DNA of 64,000 bases from Pyrocephalus nanus (taxonomy: Eukaryota > Chordata > Aves > Passeriformes > Tyrannidae), in assembly GCA_038380795.1 (NCBI GenBank), contig CM076259.1, forward strand, positions 24,968,977 to 25,032,976. The letters run 5' to 3'. Made by a program: the position numbers and the translations under genes. The notes beneath the pieces are model-generated. The model worked only from the letters and a program-made list of their open reading frames with translations, made no database searches and had not been told where the DNA came from. Positions 36,666-50,334 of the stretch are shown piece by piece; positions within the stretch are counted from its first letter, which is position 1; each line of letters opens with the position of its first letter.

Positions 36666-38974
36666 TCGTTGTTTTCACCATGCCCAGGTCTAGGCTCCAG
36701 AGTGATATATTGCCTAGTAGTCCCTCTTCACTGCCCCACAGGCAGTATTTGCACAGATGAAAATGTGAGAAGGAATGGCTGGGAATCAGAGGACTTGGAG
36801 GTAACTGATAGTGTGAAATTCAGGTTTTGGCTTTCCATTTTTAAAACCTAAGCTCCCCCTGGTCCCAGCAGTTGCAGAGGGCAGCCTTTGAAGCCATGAT
36901 CCATAGTAGGGTTTTACAGGGTCATAAAGTAAAATGTAAAAAAGCTCACCCCCTCCTAACCAAATAAGAGCCTTATTTATGTAAATTAAATCTTGTGATT
37001 TAAAGACGGTCATATAACTTTGACAGCTAGGTTTTTGAACAGGTAAAGATGGGTTTGCTGTGTTTTTTAAGGTGTGATAAACCCTTCTCCCAAGGTTGAA
37101 TGCTGCAGCGAGGCACACCCCCAGCTTTCGCACAGTGGGATGTTGTGCACTCTTCCAGCACTGATGGAAACAAGATTACATGGCCAGTTGGACTCGGGTT
37201 TAGCCTATTCTGCTGGGCCCACGCTTCACACGAATTCAGACAGCCTGGCATCACTCCCCCTTTTTGTAGACCGGAGAGAGGAGCCGGTCAGAGCGCACGG
37301 CAGCAGCGAGGAGCAGCGGGGTCTCCAGGCAGCACTGGCGGGCACAGATGGCGTTATTTCCCCCCGAAGGGCCGCGGGGTGCCCGCAGCGATGCTGGTGT
37401 GCGGCTGAGCAGGGCGCTGGGATTTGCATGTGCCCTTTGCACGCCAGGCGCCGGCGATTTGAATGACAATGGGGCAAGGGGCAGGTTAGGTGGAAAGATA
37501 TTTCTCTGTCTGCATGGGCTGGTGCTGGCAGCTGCAGTCCAGCAGCCGTCCTCGCCTCCCCTATCAATATCCTTTCCCCTGAGCTGGAAGGACTAAGGGA
37601 TAATTTAGTCTTTATGCTAGTTTGGACTTTGCCTGATTACCAGCTGAGCCTGATTACACAGGCCTTGCCGTCCCTTCTGGGAAACAGTCCAGACAGCACG
37701 GAGTGGCCATGGCTCCTCCTGCCAGTACAGCCACTGCTGATTTCATTTTGGATTGCAAGATGGGCAGCTTGTTCTCTCTGCTGTCCTCTCTATGCACCCA
37801 CCATCTGGGACCAAAGGACCTAGTTTTTCTTGAGGACCATAAATTATATTCACTTGCAAGGCTTGAATGCAAACACACAGAGTCAGCTGTTGGGGAGCTG
37901 AGCTCTTGTGACTACTGATCACATAGATCTGGGTCCTGGAGCAAGGAACACAGTGGAGCCCATCTTCAGGTAGACCTCTTTACCCATTCTAGTTTCCCTT
38001 TTCTTTCACAGTTTGGCACTTCAGCCCCAGTATGTGCCAGCCTGTGACACAGCTGCAGTGGGTGCATTGGGTATACCTGTAACTGGGGGCAAGAGTGAGC
38101 TGTCAGGTAGAAACTGGTCCAAGCAGCAAAGCTGAAGATCTGCTCAAGCTGAACATCCCAGTTTCAGCTGTTCAGTGAGAACAGAGTGAGTGGCAGGCCA
38201 GGCAGCATTGAAGTACTGGGAACTGGCAGCAGCTAGCAGTTGTAGTCCAGCAGCCAGCCCATCCTCCCCCATCAGTTGCCACTTAGGAGCATTTGGATCA
38301 GCCAGACACAAGATTCAGATCTCCATCCACATCCACAGTTCTACAGAGTTTAGAGGATGGGAAGTTTTGGCTTTGGACTTGTGCAATTTTCAGAGCTAAT
38401 GAACATATGGTGTTTTACTTGCTGTCTTCAGCCCCGTTGTATAAGCTGTGATCCAAATTTTAAACACCGCAGATGAATAAGGATGGTTATGGTCCTGCAA
38501 TGATTTGGACAGGACTTATGGGTGGAGACGGAGGGACATAATGAAAAACTAGATCTAGGACCAGATTAAAAAGACCCTTGCCCAGCTGCAGTTATCTCAG
38601 CTGTGTTTCACAGAGGAGTTATCCCAACTTTTGAAGCTCAGTGAAAACACTTGACCCTTGACTTGAACTGAGACCTCTGATTATTGATCCCAGGAAAACT
38701 TAGGAGACAGGGCAGTTGCATTCTGCGTGCTGCAACTCTGGCTCCTGAATAGCTCTTCCTATTTTTAGGAACTGTCACACTGAACTCTCCCCTCATCCTC
38801 TCTCATTGTCTCCACTGCCTGTGCATGACTAGGACTGTGTGAGGGTTTGGCTCCATCATCTTTGGAGCCCCCTTTGAAATAAGTGTAGGCTGCTCTTATA
38901 CTGCCTAGTAGTCCCTCTTCACCAGAATACAAACCTGGCTCCTATAACCTTTTCTTATAGTTTATGTGTTTAAG
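36666..38974. other. Intergenic sequence with a GC-rich SOX/POU motif patch
   Basis: Mostly unremarkable sequence. The exception is about 37250-37580, which is G+C- and CpG-enriched and carries an octamer ATTTGCAT (37422-37429) and a composite SOX/POU-like site (37457-37471). No gene is supported. Confidence 0.6.
37422..37472. promoter_or_regulatory. Candidate SOX/POU binding cluster
   Basis: A perfect octamer ATTTGCAT is followed 28 bp later by ATTTGAATGACAATG, which differs at two positions from the reverse complement of the classic SOX2:POU composite CATTGTTATGCAAAT. The spacing between half-sites is preserved. Function is inferred only. Confidence 0.4.
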
Positions 38975-39215
38975 GCTCCTCACCATGTCGATGTTTCCTT
39001 GGTTTTCAACATCCCTCTGGAGCATGGGGGGTTCAAACAGGACAAAGTATCTAGGCACAGTCTCACAAGGACTGAGCAGACTAGGGGAATAACTTCTCTC
39101 AATCTGCTGGCCACCTTCCTCCTAATGTATTCCAGAATGTGGATGGCATTATTCACAACGAAAGCACTTGGTTTGGCCTCTGCTTGTAATCCCTTGGTCT
39201 TTTTCAGCAGAGTAT
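38975..39215 (-). mobile_element. CR1 LINE internal fragment
   Basis: The plus strand resembles the antisense of the CR1 region upstream of the 3' end: GTCTCACAAGGACTGAGCAG, CTGCTGGCCACCTTCCTCCT, then ATGTATTCCAGAATGTGGAT. It lacks the 3' octamer end and is strongly diverged. Confidence 0.75.
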
Positions 39216-42200
39216 AAACAGGTATATCTACACTGGCAGACCATTAAGGCTGAAGCAATGCTCCTGTTGGCACTGGTGGGCCCTCCAACTTCTAGCTGGC
39301 ATTTGGGGTTTGACTCCCAGAGCCCCATTGTTGGTAGCACCCTGGGCATTTGTCCATGCTCTCTTCCAGGTGTCTGAAACGATGTGAGAGCTGGGGTACA
39401 GCAAGGTGCATCCAACTGCTGACGGTGGATGTGTTAGAGGGTGGAGCTCAAGCAGTGGTTTGGCACCAGGACACAGCCTGACACAGGCTGACCTCTCCTG
39501 TGGCACTGTAGGCTCAGGTAGCACAGTGCTACCCTGAGCTCTGGGGCACAGATGGTCTGCAAGAGATTCTCTTGTATGTGATGGAGCAAAACATCACACG
39601 CAATGTTGCAACAACTACGTTGGACCAAAGAGCTGTCTGGCAGCACCCTGTGTCCAAGCAGGGCTAGTAGTAGCTGTGTAGGGAAAAGGTATGGCTTTAG
39701 GACATTTCAGAAATACCACAGAGAGGAGTTTGATCAATCTTGCTAAGACACAGCCTAACTGAAGCAGGACGACTTGCAGTCCAAGCCATTTGCTGATTTT
39801 GCAGTGGTACTGTGAGCTCCTTTTCATTGTACCCACTTTTGCCCTCATAGGTGATTTAAAGATGGAACATTTCCACGTTATTGAAATGCTCTGTATTAAT
39901 AGTTAATTTTCAAGCAGCTTCTCACCTAGGCTTTATTTTTAAAGTGAAGCAAAATATTGCCATTGATTTGAAACTTGTTTCTTTGCAAAGAGTTTTTGCT
40001 AGATGTGTAACTTCAAATTCCAGGCTGCATTTTTGGTATAGAGTGAACATAAGAGTTGAATTTGTAGAATTGCCTCTACCAAAGAGACAGGGGAAAATTA
40101 TGGAAATCTCACTACTCCTAGTCTTCAGCTCACCCTTCTTACTCTTAAGTTTGGATTTTTGAGGGGTTGTTTTTTTGGTTTTGGTTTGTTTTGTTTTTTT
40201 CTATTTTTTCCCTTGTAAACAGGTAGTAAAGGTCTGGCTGAAAGCATTGCCATTCCTTGCTAACCGCAAGGCATGCAGGTGTTGGTGCTGGGAGCAGGGG
40301 GAGGTGTGCAGGCATACAGGGGTTTCTCCTGAACATCTCTTTATACTAAGTGATGTATCCTGGCCTTGGCTCCTTTTCCTGTGCTACTTTTGCTGCCATC
40401 ACCGGCAGTGATGCGAGGAGGGCTGTGCTGCACCTGCTTGCTGCTGGTTTGGGCCTCTCAAGGTTCATTGGTTGTGCTCTGCACCCTGCTGAAGTGGTGC
40501 TACTTCAGGACACAAGCTGTGCTTCAGCCAGTAAGAGCAGTTGGCCTGAGGTGGCGTGGGGACCTGCACCTTCATGGTTTAGCTCACATGCAATCTGGGC
40601 CCACTGCCTGCAGAGCCTCCTGTAAGCCTTTAGCTCTCTCTGGGACAGTCCATGGTTGGGTAGCAGGGGGGTTGCATTTGGGCTCTGCCCCTGCTGCTCT
40701 TATTTGTGTAAACTGGGCAACTGATGCGTGGAAAAAAGCCTGCAGAGGGTGCCTTGCCAACCGCTCATCTTCTGGCAATAACCTGAAGAGCACGTGACAG
40801 GGCAACCATGTTCGAAGGAGGTGTGCGGCTATGGAAACCTGCCCCTGCGTGCCCAGAGAGCATGTGAGAGCCTGCAAGCAGGAGTACTAATGCTTCTCTG
40901 CCTTGGCTCCCCTGTGATCTTCTGCAAACAGCCCTGCGGGGAGAACCACTTCATTTTCTAGTCTGCATTCCCTGTGCTCACAATACCTGGGGAAGAAATG
41001 ACAGCTCTCTTTTCTTGAAAATACATGTTAAATGCCCGGGGCTGTAATGAAATATAGATCTACCCAATGCTGGACATAATATACGGGTGTTCCCTCCTAC
41101 ACTTGAGGAAAGAGCCTGCCGTGTCTCCAGCTCACAACAACCTACTGCAGCTGGAGGAGACCCACTCTCAAGCTTCACTCACTTTGTTACCAGACAGCTA
41201 AATAAAGATATGATGTTTGTTAGGGTATAGTGAGGCTCTTGGGGGAAAATGATCTACAAAGGTCAGTCAGGGGCTTTTACCAAAGACCTTATATGGAGAA
41301 TTGGTTTCTGACTACTTCTGTCACCAGTGCTTGTTTCAGAGCCACCCAGGTGTCTGTTGTGCCCCCTGATCTGGGGGTCCTTCTTAAGCAGCTGCAGATG
41401 TCTGGCATATCTTCCTTTCAGGCCTGACCCATTTAATGTTGGGGTGGGCAGGTGAGCACAAGTGGAGTCAGAGCTGGCCTGAAGAGGAAGGTAGAGGCAG
41501 GGAGACCTGAGTTGTCCTGAAGTCCTTTCCTCACTGCAGTGATGATCGCCACTCAGGAAGAGGAGAGGGTGCTAAACTGTATCTGGAGGAGCTTGCTCAG
41601 ACAGAGACCCACTCTACTGTGGCTCCAAGCATGGTTTGAGCCCGGTGTGCAGCTACAGTACAGCAGCTTAATGAGTTGCCTCACCTCCCCATCTTCACTA
41701 TTTCAAGTGGCTTTGAGTTTGTCAGAGTCTATGGGCAGTGACCTCTGCTCAGCTGCTGTGGGCTGATGAGCCACCAGGCTGCAGAGCTTGGAGCTGCTTG
41801 CCCTTTTCGAAAGTGAAGAGTCAAGCTTTGCTGGAAGGAGATGTTTCCTTACATGCTGCCCATGCAGGCATTCACTGTGACAGGAGATCACTGAGGCCAG
41901 TGACCATGCCTGATTCAAAAAAAGCATCAAATATTTGTTTAAATGGCCCTTCCAAGAGGTCCATCAGTAAACATGGAAAAAAAATGCAAGAGCCACAGTG
42001 GAAATTGAAGAACTCAGCTTTGAAGTATTACCCTGGCCGCAGAGTTCATGAGATGTTCTCAATGGACAGGTAGTCCATCATGGACAACAGCAGGTTTTTG
42101 AGCACCTTTTCCAAAAGATACAGCTTTGGCCCTTGCCAGGAGACCGGGCTAGATGAACCTTGTCCCTGATCTGGCGGTTTCAGGCTGAAACCCCTTCACA

Positions 42201-43009
42201 TAGCTCACATCAAACCAAGACAAAACAAATGCTTCCAGCTCAGGTGTTAGGCTGATTTGATGACAATCTTTCCTTTAAAACAGCTTCAACATCACATCGG
42301 TGAAGGTTATTTTTTAAATTGGGGAGCTGAATAAAAAGGAATGACCTATGAAGGCTTTAGAAAAAAAAAATTTTTAAATAGTTGCTGAGGACTCATCCTT
42401 GGTAAATGCCTAGTAGCTGGCTTGATGTGAGTCTTCTGTCTGCCTTTGTGTGCGGGTACATATGGTCTCAGTGGATGTGTGTGGAGTGGAAGCAGTCCTG
42501 TTCTGTAGGTCCCCTGTGCTCAGGTTTGTGTTTGTGTACTGGGAGCGTTAATGAGAACAGACTGCCTTTCTTTCCCTTCGTTCCCCAATCCCATCTGTTC
42601 AAACAAAAGGCTGAAAGGGAGAGAGAGCCGAGACCCTGCTGGTCAAGAGGGGATGGATAATAACACATATCCTTGGGCTACATTTCAGCACATGCAACCC
42701 TTTCAAGCTGTGCTAAAGCTTTTATTCAGGCAAGAGAAAGAACAACTGATATAAAATAAGGATTTTTTTTTTCTTCTTCTTTTTAAAAAAGCTGCATCAG
42801 GCCTGAAGGATGTAACATTCCGTTCTTTCCCTCTAACATATAGTGCTGGATTATCAAAAAAGAAGTCTAAGCCAGCACTGATTATATATTTTTGTGTGTG
42901 TACAGACAGAGCATGATATTGGGCTAGAGCAAGCGACATATGCAGAGGGGCCAGGGATGGCTTAGAAAGTCAATTTTCACCGTGTTTGCACATGGTAACA
43001 GTTCCAGAT
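39216..43009. other. Intergenic sequence, no gene seen
   Basis: I see no repeat family, RNA gene or supported coding exon. Several open frames of 60-140 codons exist on both strands but show no domain, conserved motif or splice structure. Confidence 0.6.
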
Positions 43010-43830
43010 TCATGTAATTAACTATACATCAAAAGGGTGTGAAGGAAGATATATTCCTCTCCACCTTGGGGATTTGATGGGTACTTTGCAATTCATGGTT
43101 AACCCCCCATTCACGTATTTGTCATTATGGTTGTGCCAAACAACTCATCTGAAGATCAAAACAGCTTTCTTGGGGACTGTTACAGCGAGAGCAGCGCAAG
43201 AGATGGCACCTCAAATCCCAAAGCGGGTACCGAGTGGCAGAGAGGGATGCAGCCCTGGATGGCGGCGCTGGTGCTCAGCCCTCTGCCAGCCATTCCAGGG
43301 ACGTCATAATGGTTTATGGGAGAAAAATGGTCTCAAATGCCATTAGTTTAATGCTTCATAATGTCGTTGTGTCTGTTTTAAATGCAATCACAGAGCTCAG
43401 GGGACACCCAGGACTAAAATAAAAAAAAGAGGAAAAGAGCTTCCAGAAATATAATGATAGAAAGGGAGGCAGGGGAATCTTTGTTGAGTGAAGAAATGAG
43501 ATTCACTGGTCCCTTTCCATTGAGCAGGTAGCACATGAGTAATCGGTGTAGGACTTTTAAAGGGATATTCATCATGAGAACTGATTGCACCCAGCTCGTA
43601 ATAAATACACCGAAGTAATATAATCAGTCTGGAGGCGGAGGAGAGTTTTGCAAAACATGAGATCTGATCCTGGCCAAGAGTTTCAGAAACAATCATTTCA
43701 AGTGAGATTTCTAGTGCTGTGTTAGTGGCCCGGCCTCATTTTCAGAAGTGGCGCTCAACAGATCCCGCTGAATGTGTCCATCATCCCCTACACATCCAGC
43801 AAGTTTATTGATGTATATGGGGTGCCTAGT
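43010..43830. promoter_or_regulatory. Candidate conserved regulatory block
   Basis: Repeat-free sequence with a dense mix of homeodomain-like cores (GTAATTA near 43014, TAATGG near 43309, CATTAG near 43340), a CREB/ATF-like GACGTCAT (43300-43307) and retained CpGs. It is not an open, codon-biased frame. The composition is that of many vertebrate developmental enhancers, but conservation cannot be tested here. Confidence 0.3.
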
Positions 43831-46800
43831 TCCAGGGTGCATGACTCCACTGTTTCGAAGAGAGGGAGCCAAAAAAAATGAAGCATATCAAAACCAGTGA
43901 ACAAGCTGAATCTGACCTGTTCACACCCATAGAAATGCAATAAGTAAATTGCAAAACCAGTGAGTACAAGCAGTGGTTATGCTCATGGAAGCTTTAGGAA
44001 TCTTTCTGAGTGTCTCACGTCTTATTTCAGTCACACAGGTGGAGTGTTTCCTTATGACATCTTCCCTTGGTTGACATGTCCCAACTCCAAGTGAGGCAGG
44101 CACATGCTCCTTTCAGACAGGAGCTGTTTGGTTTCAGCGATCATCGGTTATTCTTCCCTAGGGAGGGATTAAACAGGGTGTAGGGATCTTAGAACCATCC
44201 AGCACTGCTCCTTTGTGTCCCTTTCCCTCCAAATCCTAGCAACTGGGAGCAACCTGCTTCTGTGCCTTGATGCTGGCTAATCTAATGTAGAAAATTTGCA
44301 TGAGCAGCACATCCCCTCTCCTCTCTACACCTCTTCTCACAGGGCATCCATCTCACACGTAGAGTGCACACTGTGGCTGCTCCCTTGTCTATCGTTAGAG
44401 AGCAGAATCCTTGAGCCTGGCCTAACTGCGCACCATTGATGTATTAGCAGGACATGCCTCTGCTGAATTCATCCATCAAGCAACCACAAGAAGTGATTTC
44501 TACAGATTAATGCGCTGGTGGGTGCATGCAGAGTTTGAAAGGAGAAAGGTTCATGGTAGTAGCTGGCTTAGTGAAAAGACAGAAAAATTAATGTGGTGGA
44601 AGTAGGGTCCTTAGCATTGCAGATAGGTACAGATCAAAAGGTTGCTGCTTTCAGCTCTTGTATTTGCTTTCTGCTACAGCTATTTGTAGAAAAAAAGAAA
44701 AAGTAGTTTTTGACAATCCTTTCTACAAGAGTGGTTGCATTAAAGGGATCTGTTCCCAGTGTCTTACAACTGAGGCAAATGTAACCCTTGAGACTGAGAT
44801 CCACCCTGGTGGATGTCTCTGGTGGTTTGGGTTGAGGGAGCTGAGTTAGATCCAAAGCAGTTCAAAAGCAGTTTCTCAGAAGAAGGTTAGAGGAAAAGAA
44901 ACAGATGTATCTGTAGTTTAAAATTGACTAGGGGTGCCTTTCTTTGAGAAGATCTAAAGCTTCTGTGGAGCAGAGATTAGAAATCTGGCTTGAAGGGAAC
45001 TCCGCTACGGGGAATACAACTTCTGTCATACCCTGAAAAACTGTCCCAGTTTGGCCAGATTGTGAGTCTCCAAAGAAAACCAGAGTAAATCTCATTGGCA
45101 CTTGCCCAGTAGAATTTTGTCAGAGTTTAACAGCTGAACTGCCTGTCCATCCTTGGCATGCATGAACACAGTGCCTGACCCATCCCTACAGAGACCAGGA
45201 GTGTGCAGCCTGGAGTTGTGTTTTCCTTGCAATGTGCTTAACTATGTGGGGCTGCTTTGGTGCTGGATACCACAAGTGCAGATCGTGGGAATACAGCTGA
45301 GAGCTGCACACAGGAAAGTTTATTTTGCATCTCACCAATGGCCAAAAGTGTGTCCAGATGGACTTACAGCATCAGGAATCACTGAGAAAGGAGAAAAGTC
45401 AATTAAGTAGCTATTTGCTGTCATAGGTGAAATAGATAAAATTCTTTCTTTAGTTCTTGATGTGAAACAAATAAACTAAAGGGAATATTTTTCACTCCAG
45501 GCCATCAGAGACATTTTTTGTTATCCTCAAATATATTACCTGAACATGATGTATCAGCAGGCTTCCGGCATAAGGCTTTAGAAAAACACGTTCAATAGTA
45601 TGTGTTCAACACCCTTCCTAGGAAGCATCCCTTCCTTTGACTGTCAATCAGGTTGTGTTTCATATTTACTCCCCCCCCCCCCCCCCCCCCAGAAAATAAC
45701 AGCAGGGTTGGTGATATGAAGATACTTAGGCCTTCAGAGGTGGTATTTGGATATGGGAAAGAACAGATGAATGACATGACTGATGGCTCGGAATAACTTT
45801 GGAAAAAACTGGAGTTTCCGGATGAACAAGCAAAACTGCCTTTTTCTTGTTGATGGAAATGATGTGCCTGAAAGACAAGTTAACACAGCCAGGTAGGCAA
45901 GAAAAATATGTTCAAAGGGTTACATCAAAGGTATTCAGGAACTGAGAAAATCAAAGAGAAGAGCCAAAGGAGTTTCATGCTGGCATCAGAAGGTCAGTGG
46001 CATCAAGGAAGCTGATGAAGCTTGTCAAATATCTAGAGATAAGTAGCAGAAATATTAGGGTTACAGTGAGTAAAATAGTAAGGTTACCATGAATAAAATA
46101 CAAACAGAAATACAGGTCTATGCAAAATCACCAGGAGAAAAAAATAGAGCAAGTGTTTAAAGGCTGGTCTGTATTGGACATCAAGGGTATGACTACAGCA
46201 GTCCAGCTTGTAGACATTGAGGAAAACACTATTTGTGTCAGGCCTGGACTTCAAGAGGGCCCCAGCACAGACAGCTTGTCAGCAGATATGGGCTCTGATA
46301 AACAGGAGGATGGCAGCAAGGTTGCAGCACATTGAATGTGCCATTGATCTTCCTATTATCCCAAAAGAAAGGCAGGCAAATAACCATGAGAAATCAGAGG
46401 TGTTGTGCACCAGCTGTGCCTAGGGTGTATGGAGCCTGAAGTGAACAAGTCTCTGAAGAAAAACTCTTCCTGTAGATACTGCCAACTCTGAAAAGGTATA
46501 AAAGACCCATTCCAAAACCTGCTAATTGTCAGCAACCAGGAGGATTCCATACACATGGAAGCAATTCTTCTAGCAATTTCTTGGATACAATATACCCGAC
46601 ACCAAAATATCTGTACTGCACAATCTATTGAATTGACAACTGAAGTATTTACTGTGGAAAGACACAGACCCAGATTCAGACAGATGCTTAGCACTGTTAC
46701 AGTTCAGAGTGGTACCACAACAGTGTGGGTAGTCACATGGTCAATGGGAAGCTGAAGAATGAGAAAAATCCTGACAAAAACACCGGGAATCTGAGACCCT

Positions 46801-48154
46801 GATGACTCTAACATAGGAAAATCCAAGATAAAACAAGTAATATGTAATTTAGTGACTCAGGAGTTGCTATTATGCTTCCTTATAATAGTTGCAAATGATG
46901 ATATTAGCCCTGCCACCATGGACGACTGTTGTCAAATGGACTTGCCAGGTAGATACATACAGTGAATTAAAAAGGAGCACCTTCTCACAACATGAGTAAA
47001 AATGAAGCTGGAATGAGGCAGCTGTCTGTTTTGGAAGGGCCTCAAATAAAGACAGCAGTATCATGATAAGACAGTTGATGTAACATGACCAAAAAAAGTA
47101 GCCTTACTGCTACCTACCAGCCATGCTGTTGCTCTCTCAAAGAAGACATTAAGACACTATAGACTCAGCATTTTTGGACCAGCTAATCCAGATACTCAGT
47201 GGATATTTCTGCTTTCTGTAGTTCTATGCTTCAGGCATGTCAAGCAGGGATCCTGTTATATGAAGACATCAGTAACTGGCTTTTGTGACAAGAAGACAAG
47301 AACAACTGTGATGCAGTGCCTACAAAGACTCAGGTTGTACTCACTCCAGGAGAAAAGGATGGTAACCTCCTTGCTTCTGAGTGATTGCTGAAGGGTGCAG
47401 CCTTTTACTCACACTCCATAATTAGAGAGAGTTTCTGCTCTCATAATGCAGTGGCCAGCAATAAGGCAAGGCTAACCCATAGCTCCGGATCAAAACAGCC
47501 TGGGATCTGACTGAAAGCTGGCTCCTAGTTTGGTAGATGGATCTAACAATGCCTTAACAAACTGGCTGACTGCAGATGGGCATGCACAGGCTGCTCATCT
47601 CCCTTTTTCATCTTTTTCAGATGTCGCTGCTAGGAAGAGTGATTAAATCCCCATGTGACTACTCTCAAACAGTAAGAGCACGTGCTCTTATTTCTCCAGA
47701 GGCACGTACCAGAGTGGCTCAGTCTCTGCCTGGCACTGAGCGAGCACCTGTGTTAGCCAAGGGATTTTATACTTCTCATGGTGGGATGAAGCTAGATGGG
47801 ACTGGTCAGCTTCACAGACAGGGTGGGACTGGGCAGATTGCAAATTTTCCCGCTGTGTGGGTCAGGTCCTTATACTGCTGACAGAGCATTTGCAGTCTAA
47901 ACACGTAAAGGGTGGAAAAGGGAAGCATATGTTGTCTCCCAGGAGGATGTGAGACGTAGAGAAATACCAGACTGGCTGTGAGATTCAGAGATTTAGAGAA
48001 ATGGCTTTGCTGGTGTCAGTCAAGCCAGAAGCTGCAACTTTTAGAGAAACTTAAGGAGCCACCACACAAAGGAAGAAGGAGCCAGTCTGGTGTGGACACT
48101 TCTCTGAGTGTGACAGTGTTATAACTTTCATATGGCAGAAATTCCCCTGCTGAA
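43831..48154. other. Intergenic sequence with a C20 tract
   Basis: It includes a run of 20 C at 45671-45690 and otherwise AT-leaning sequence. No gene or repeat family was recognised. The open frames near 46.1-46.8 and 47.6-47.9 kb have no recognisable product. Confidence 0.55.
45671..45690. repeat. Poly-C tract (20)
   Basis: A perfect C20 homopolymer, G20 on the other strand. It is length-unstable and able to form G-quadruplex-like structure. Reported length may be a sequencing compromise. Confidence 0.95.
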
Positions 48155-50334
48155 GATGCTATTGTTTGGAATGCAATTATCTTTTACAAGGTTCTTCCAA
48201 TCCACATAATCATCTTTATCTTAATGTGCTCTTCCTTTCTACATTGTAACATAAAATCCATTTCCTTTCAATTTACTCCAGATCTATCTGCATCCAGATT
48301 ACTGCAACTTGGACACACGGTAATTAAATGCGGTTTGTCTGAGTAGAAAGGCAGTGAATGCTATTACAGCTTGTTTATGCTAGCAAGCAACACAGGTTTC
48401 TCTCTGCCATCCAGCCAGTGTGGCTTAACCCCACCCTAGAGAGACTGTGTGTTAGGCCATGCACAAGCTTCACCATGCATTTAGGCTTTGCTTCACCTAA
48501 TTAAATTGGTGATGAATGCTCCTTGGGTTTCAGATTCTGAGATTTCAAAATATTCATCTCACTAGGATCTGCCTCAGTAGTTCATATTGTGTTGGCCTTC
48601 ACCTGAACCTCTATTTCTGGTGAAAATATTTAAGGGACTACTCACAACATCTGCATGTTTAGAAATTATACAAGTGGGTTCTTTGGTTACAATTTGGTGT
48701 TGTGCTAGAATCCCTGTGAGACTGATGGGATTTGACCCTAGTCTTGGCCGCTTATAACACTATGCACTCTGGGAGCTTGTAAATATGTACTCTGAATCCT
48801 CTTTCATGTAGTACTTTCACCTTTTGGATGCCACTGAGAAGCAAATTACATGGTATCAAGAGTCCTGGATGTCTTGAAATGATACAGAGAAGATATTATC
48901 AGTGTCTGTGGGTCAAGCATGTAAACACACCATTGAGAGCTGCTTTTTAAGAATGATTCAAGAAAAGGTCGAGTGAGGTAAATTCACCTTTACAGAGTAA
49001 GGTTCAAATCGGTTAAAACCTTGGATACTGTTACAGAGAAAATGGAGTAGGAAAGTCTTGCACTGATTTACTTTGCACATTGTTTGAAGATACTTCACAG
49101 ATCAAGAAATCTGGGAGGTCTTCTCGAAGAATCCTTTGGCACTGCTGAGCCTTGTGCAGGGAGCACCGAATAACAAGAGACAGAGGGGCTGCTCTGCATT
49201 TTTTAAAGACACATTATTTGAAAGCAATGCTTTCTCCGATAGAGCCTGAACTAAAGAGTGTAGCCTTTGAGACAGTCATAAGACTACGTACAGGAAAGTG
49301 ATTTTTGCATTTAAAGGTAATTTCTAAATCTCTGGATCCTTTTTGTGTTCTGTATCCCTGTCAGAAAAAAACAGGAATGAGCATTGCCAAATCACTTCTG
49401 AAGATTCCATATCTAGCTGATCAGCAAGACCTGGCTCATACTGGAGGTGGCCTCTGTGGCCTCTGGACACAAAATTTAGGCTGGTCTGTACTAGGATTGT
49501 CTGAATAACTACATATAGTGCCTGAGAGTGCTTATTTGTCTGAGACACCTTTGAATACCTGAAAAGCCCCAGTCAGATGACCTTAGAAGATGATTGTCCA
49601 TTCCCCTCATAGTTCCTATACACCACCGTTCTCACTCCTCTTACGTTACCATTTAACCTCCCCTTCCTTTTCCATGCTTCTTTCTCATTTTTGAAGCTTG
49701 AATCTAAAGTATGTTGAAATTTGATAGGTTTTGATAACCACAGTGCCTGAATCTAAACTCTTGAGTCTCTCAGCAGTACATTTCCTGGACCTAACTGGCT
49801 TCTTTTAAACACCTTGCTAGATCAATTTTATTTTAAGGTCTCCTGAGCTTATGTTTTCTTGGGGCAATTCAAGAAAGGTAAGAACTTGTGACCCTGATTA
49901 AAAGGACCTATCTGTTTAGAAGGCAGTCCTGTCAAAGTAAAAATGTCAGAACAAGAAGACTGGGACCAAATTCAAGGCAGGAGCCCATATTGTACTTGAC
50001 CATCCTACCATACCATGATTATCTTCAGGATCCTTCTTAGGATTGTTATTCTGCACAAACATAAATAACTCCTTGAGATCAGTAGAACTGCCGTAGGTTT
50101 ATCTTTATGTGTCTGACATCAAACTCCAACCCTTTGACTTTCAGGAAAACCACATTTGTTATGCTTATTGCCCCAGGGAACAAGTCCTCCTCCCTCTCTA
50201 TCTAAATGATCATATTTATCTTGTCACATTGGCCCGCTGAGGACTCACCATACAGTCAGCTTTTGTGTTCAGGTCCAAAGAGACCAAAGCTTGAAAGATG
50301 TTGGCATCTGTCAAATATCTATTTCCTTCAGATC
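48155..50334. other. Intergenic sequence with homeodomain-like motifs at its left end
   Basis: The part at 48155-48560 carries two TAATTA cores (48321-48326, 48498-48503) in repeat-free sequence. The rest shows no gene. No coding exon is supported. Confidence 0.5.
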
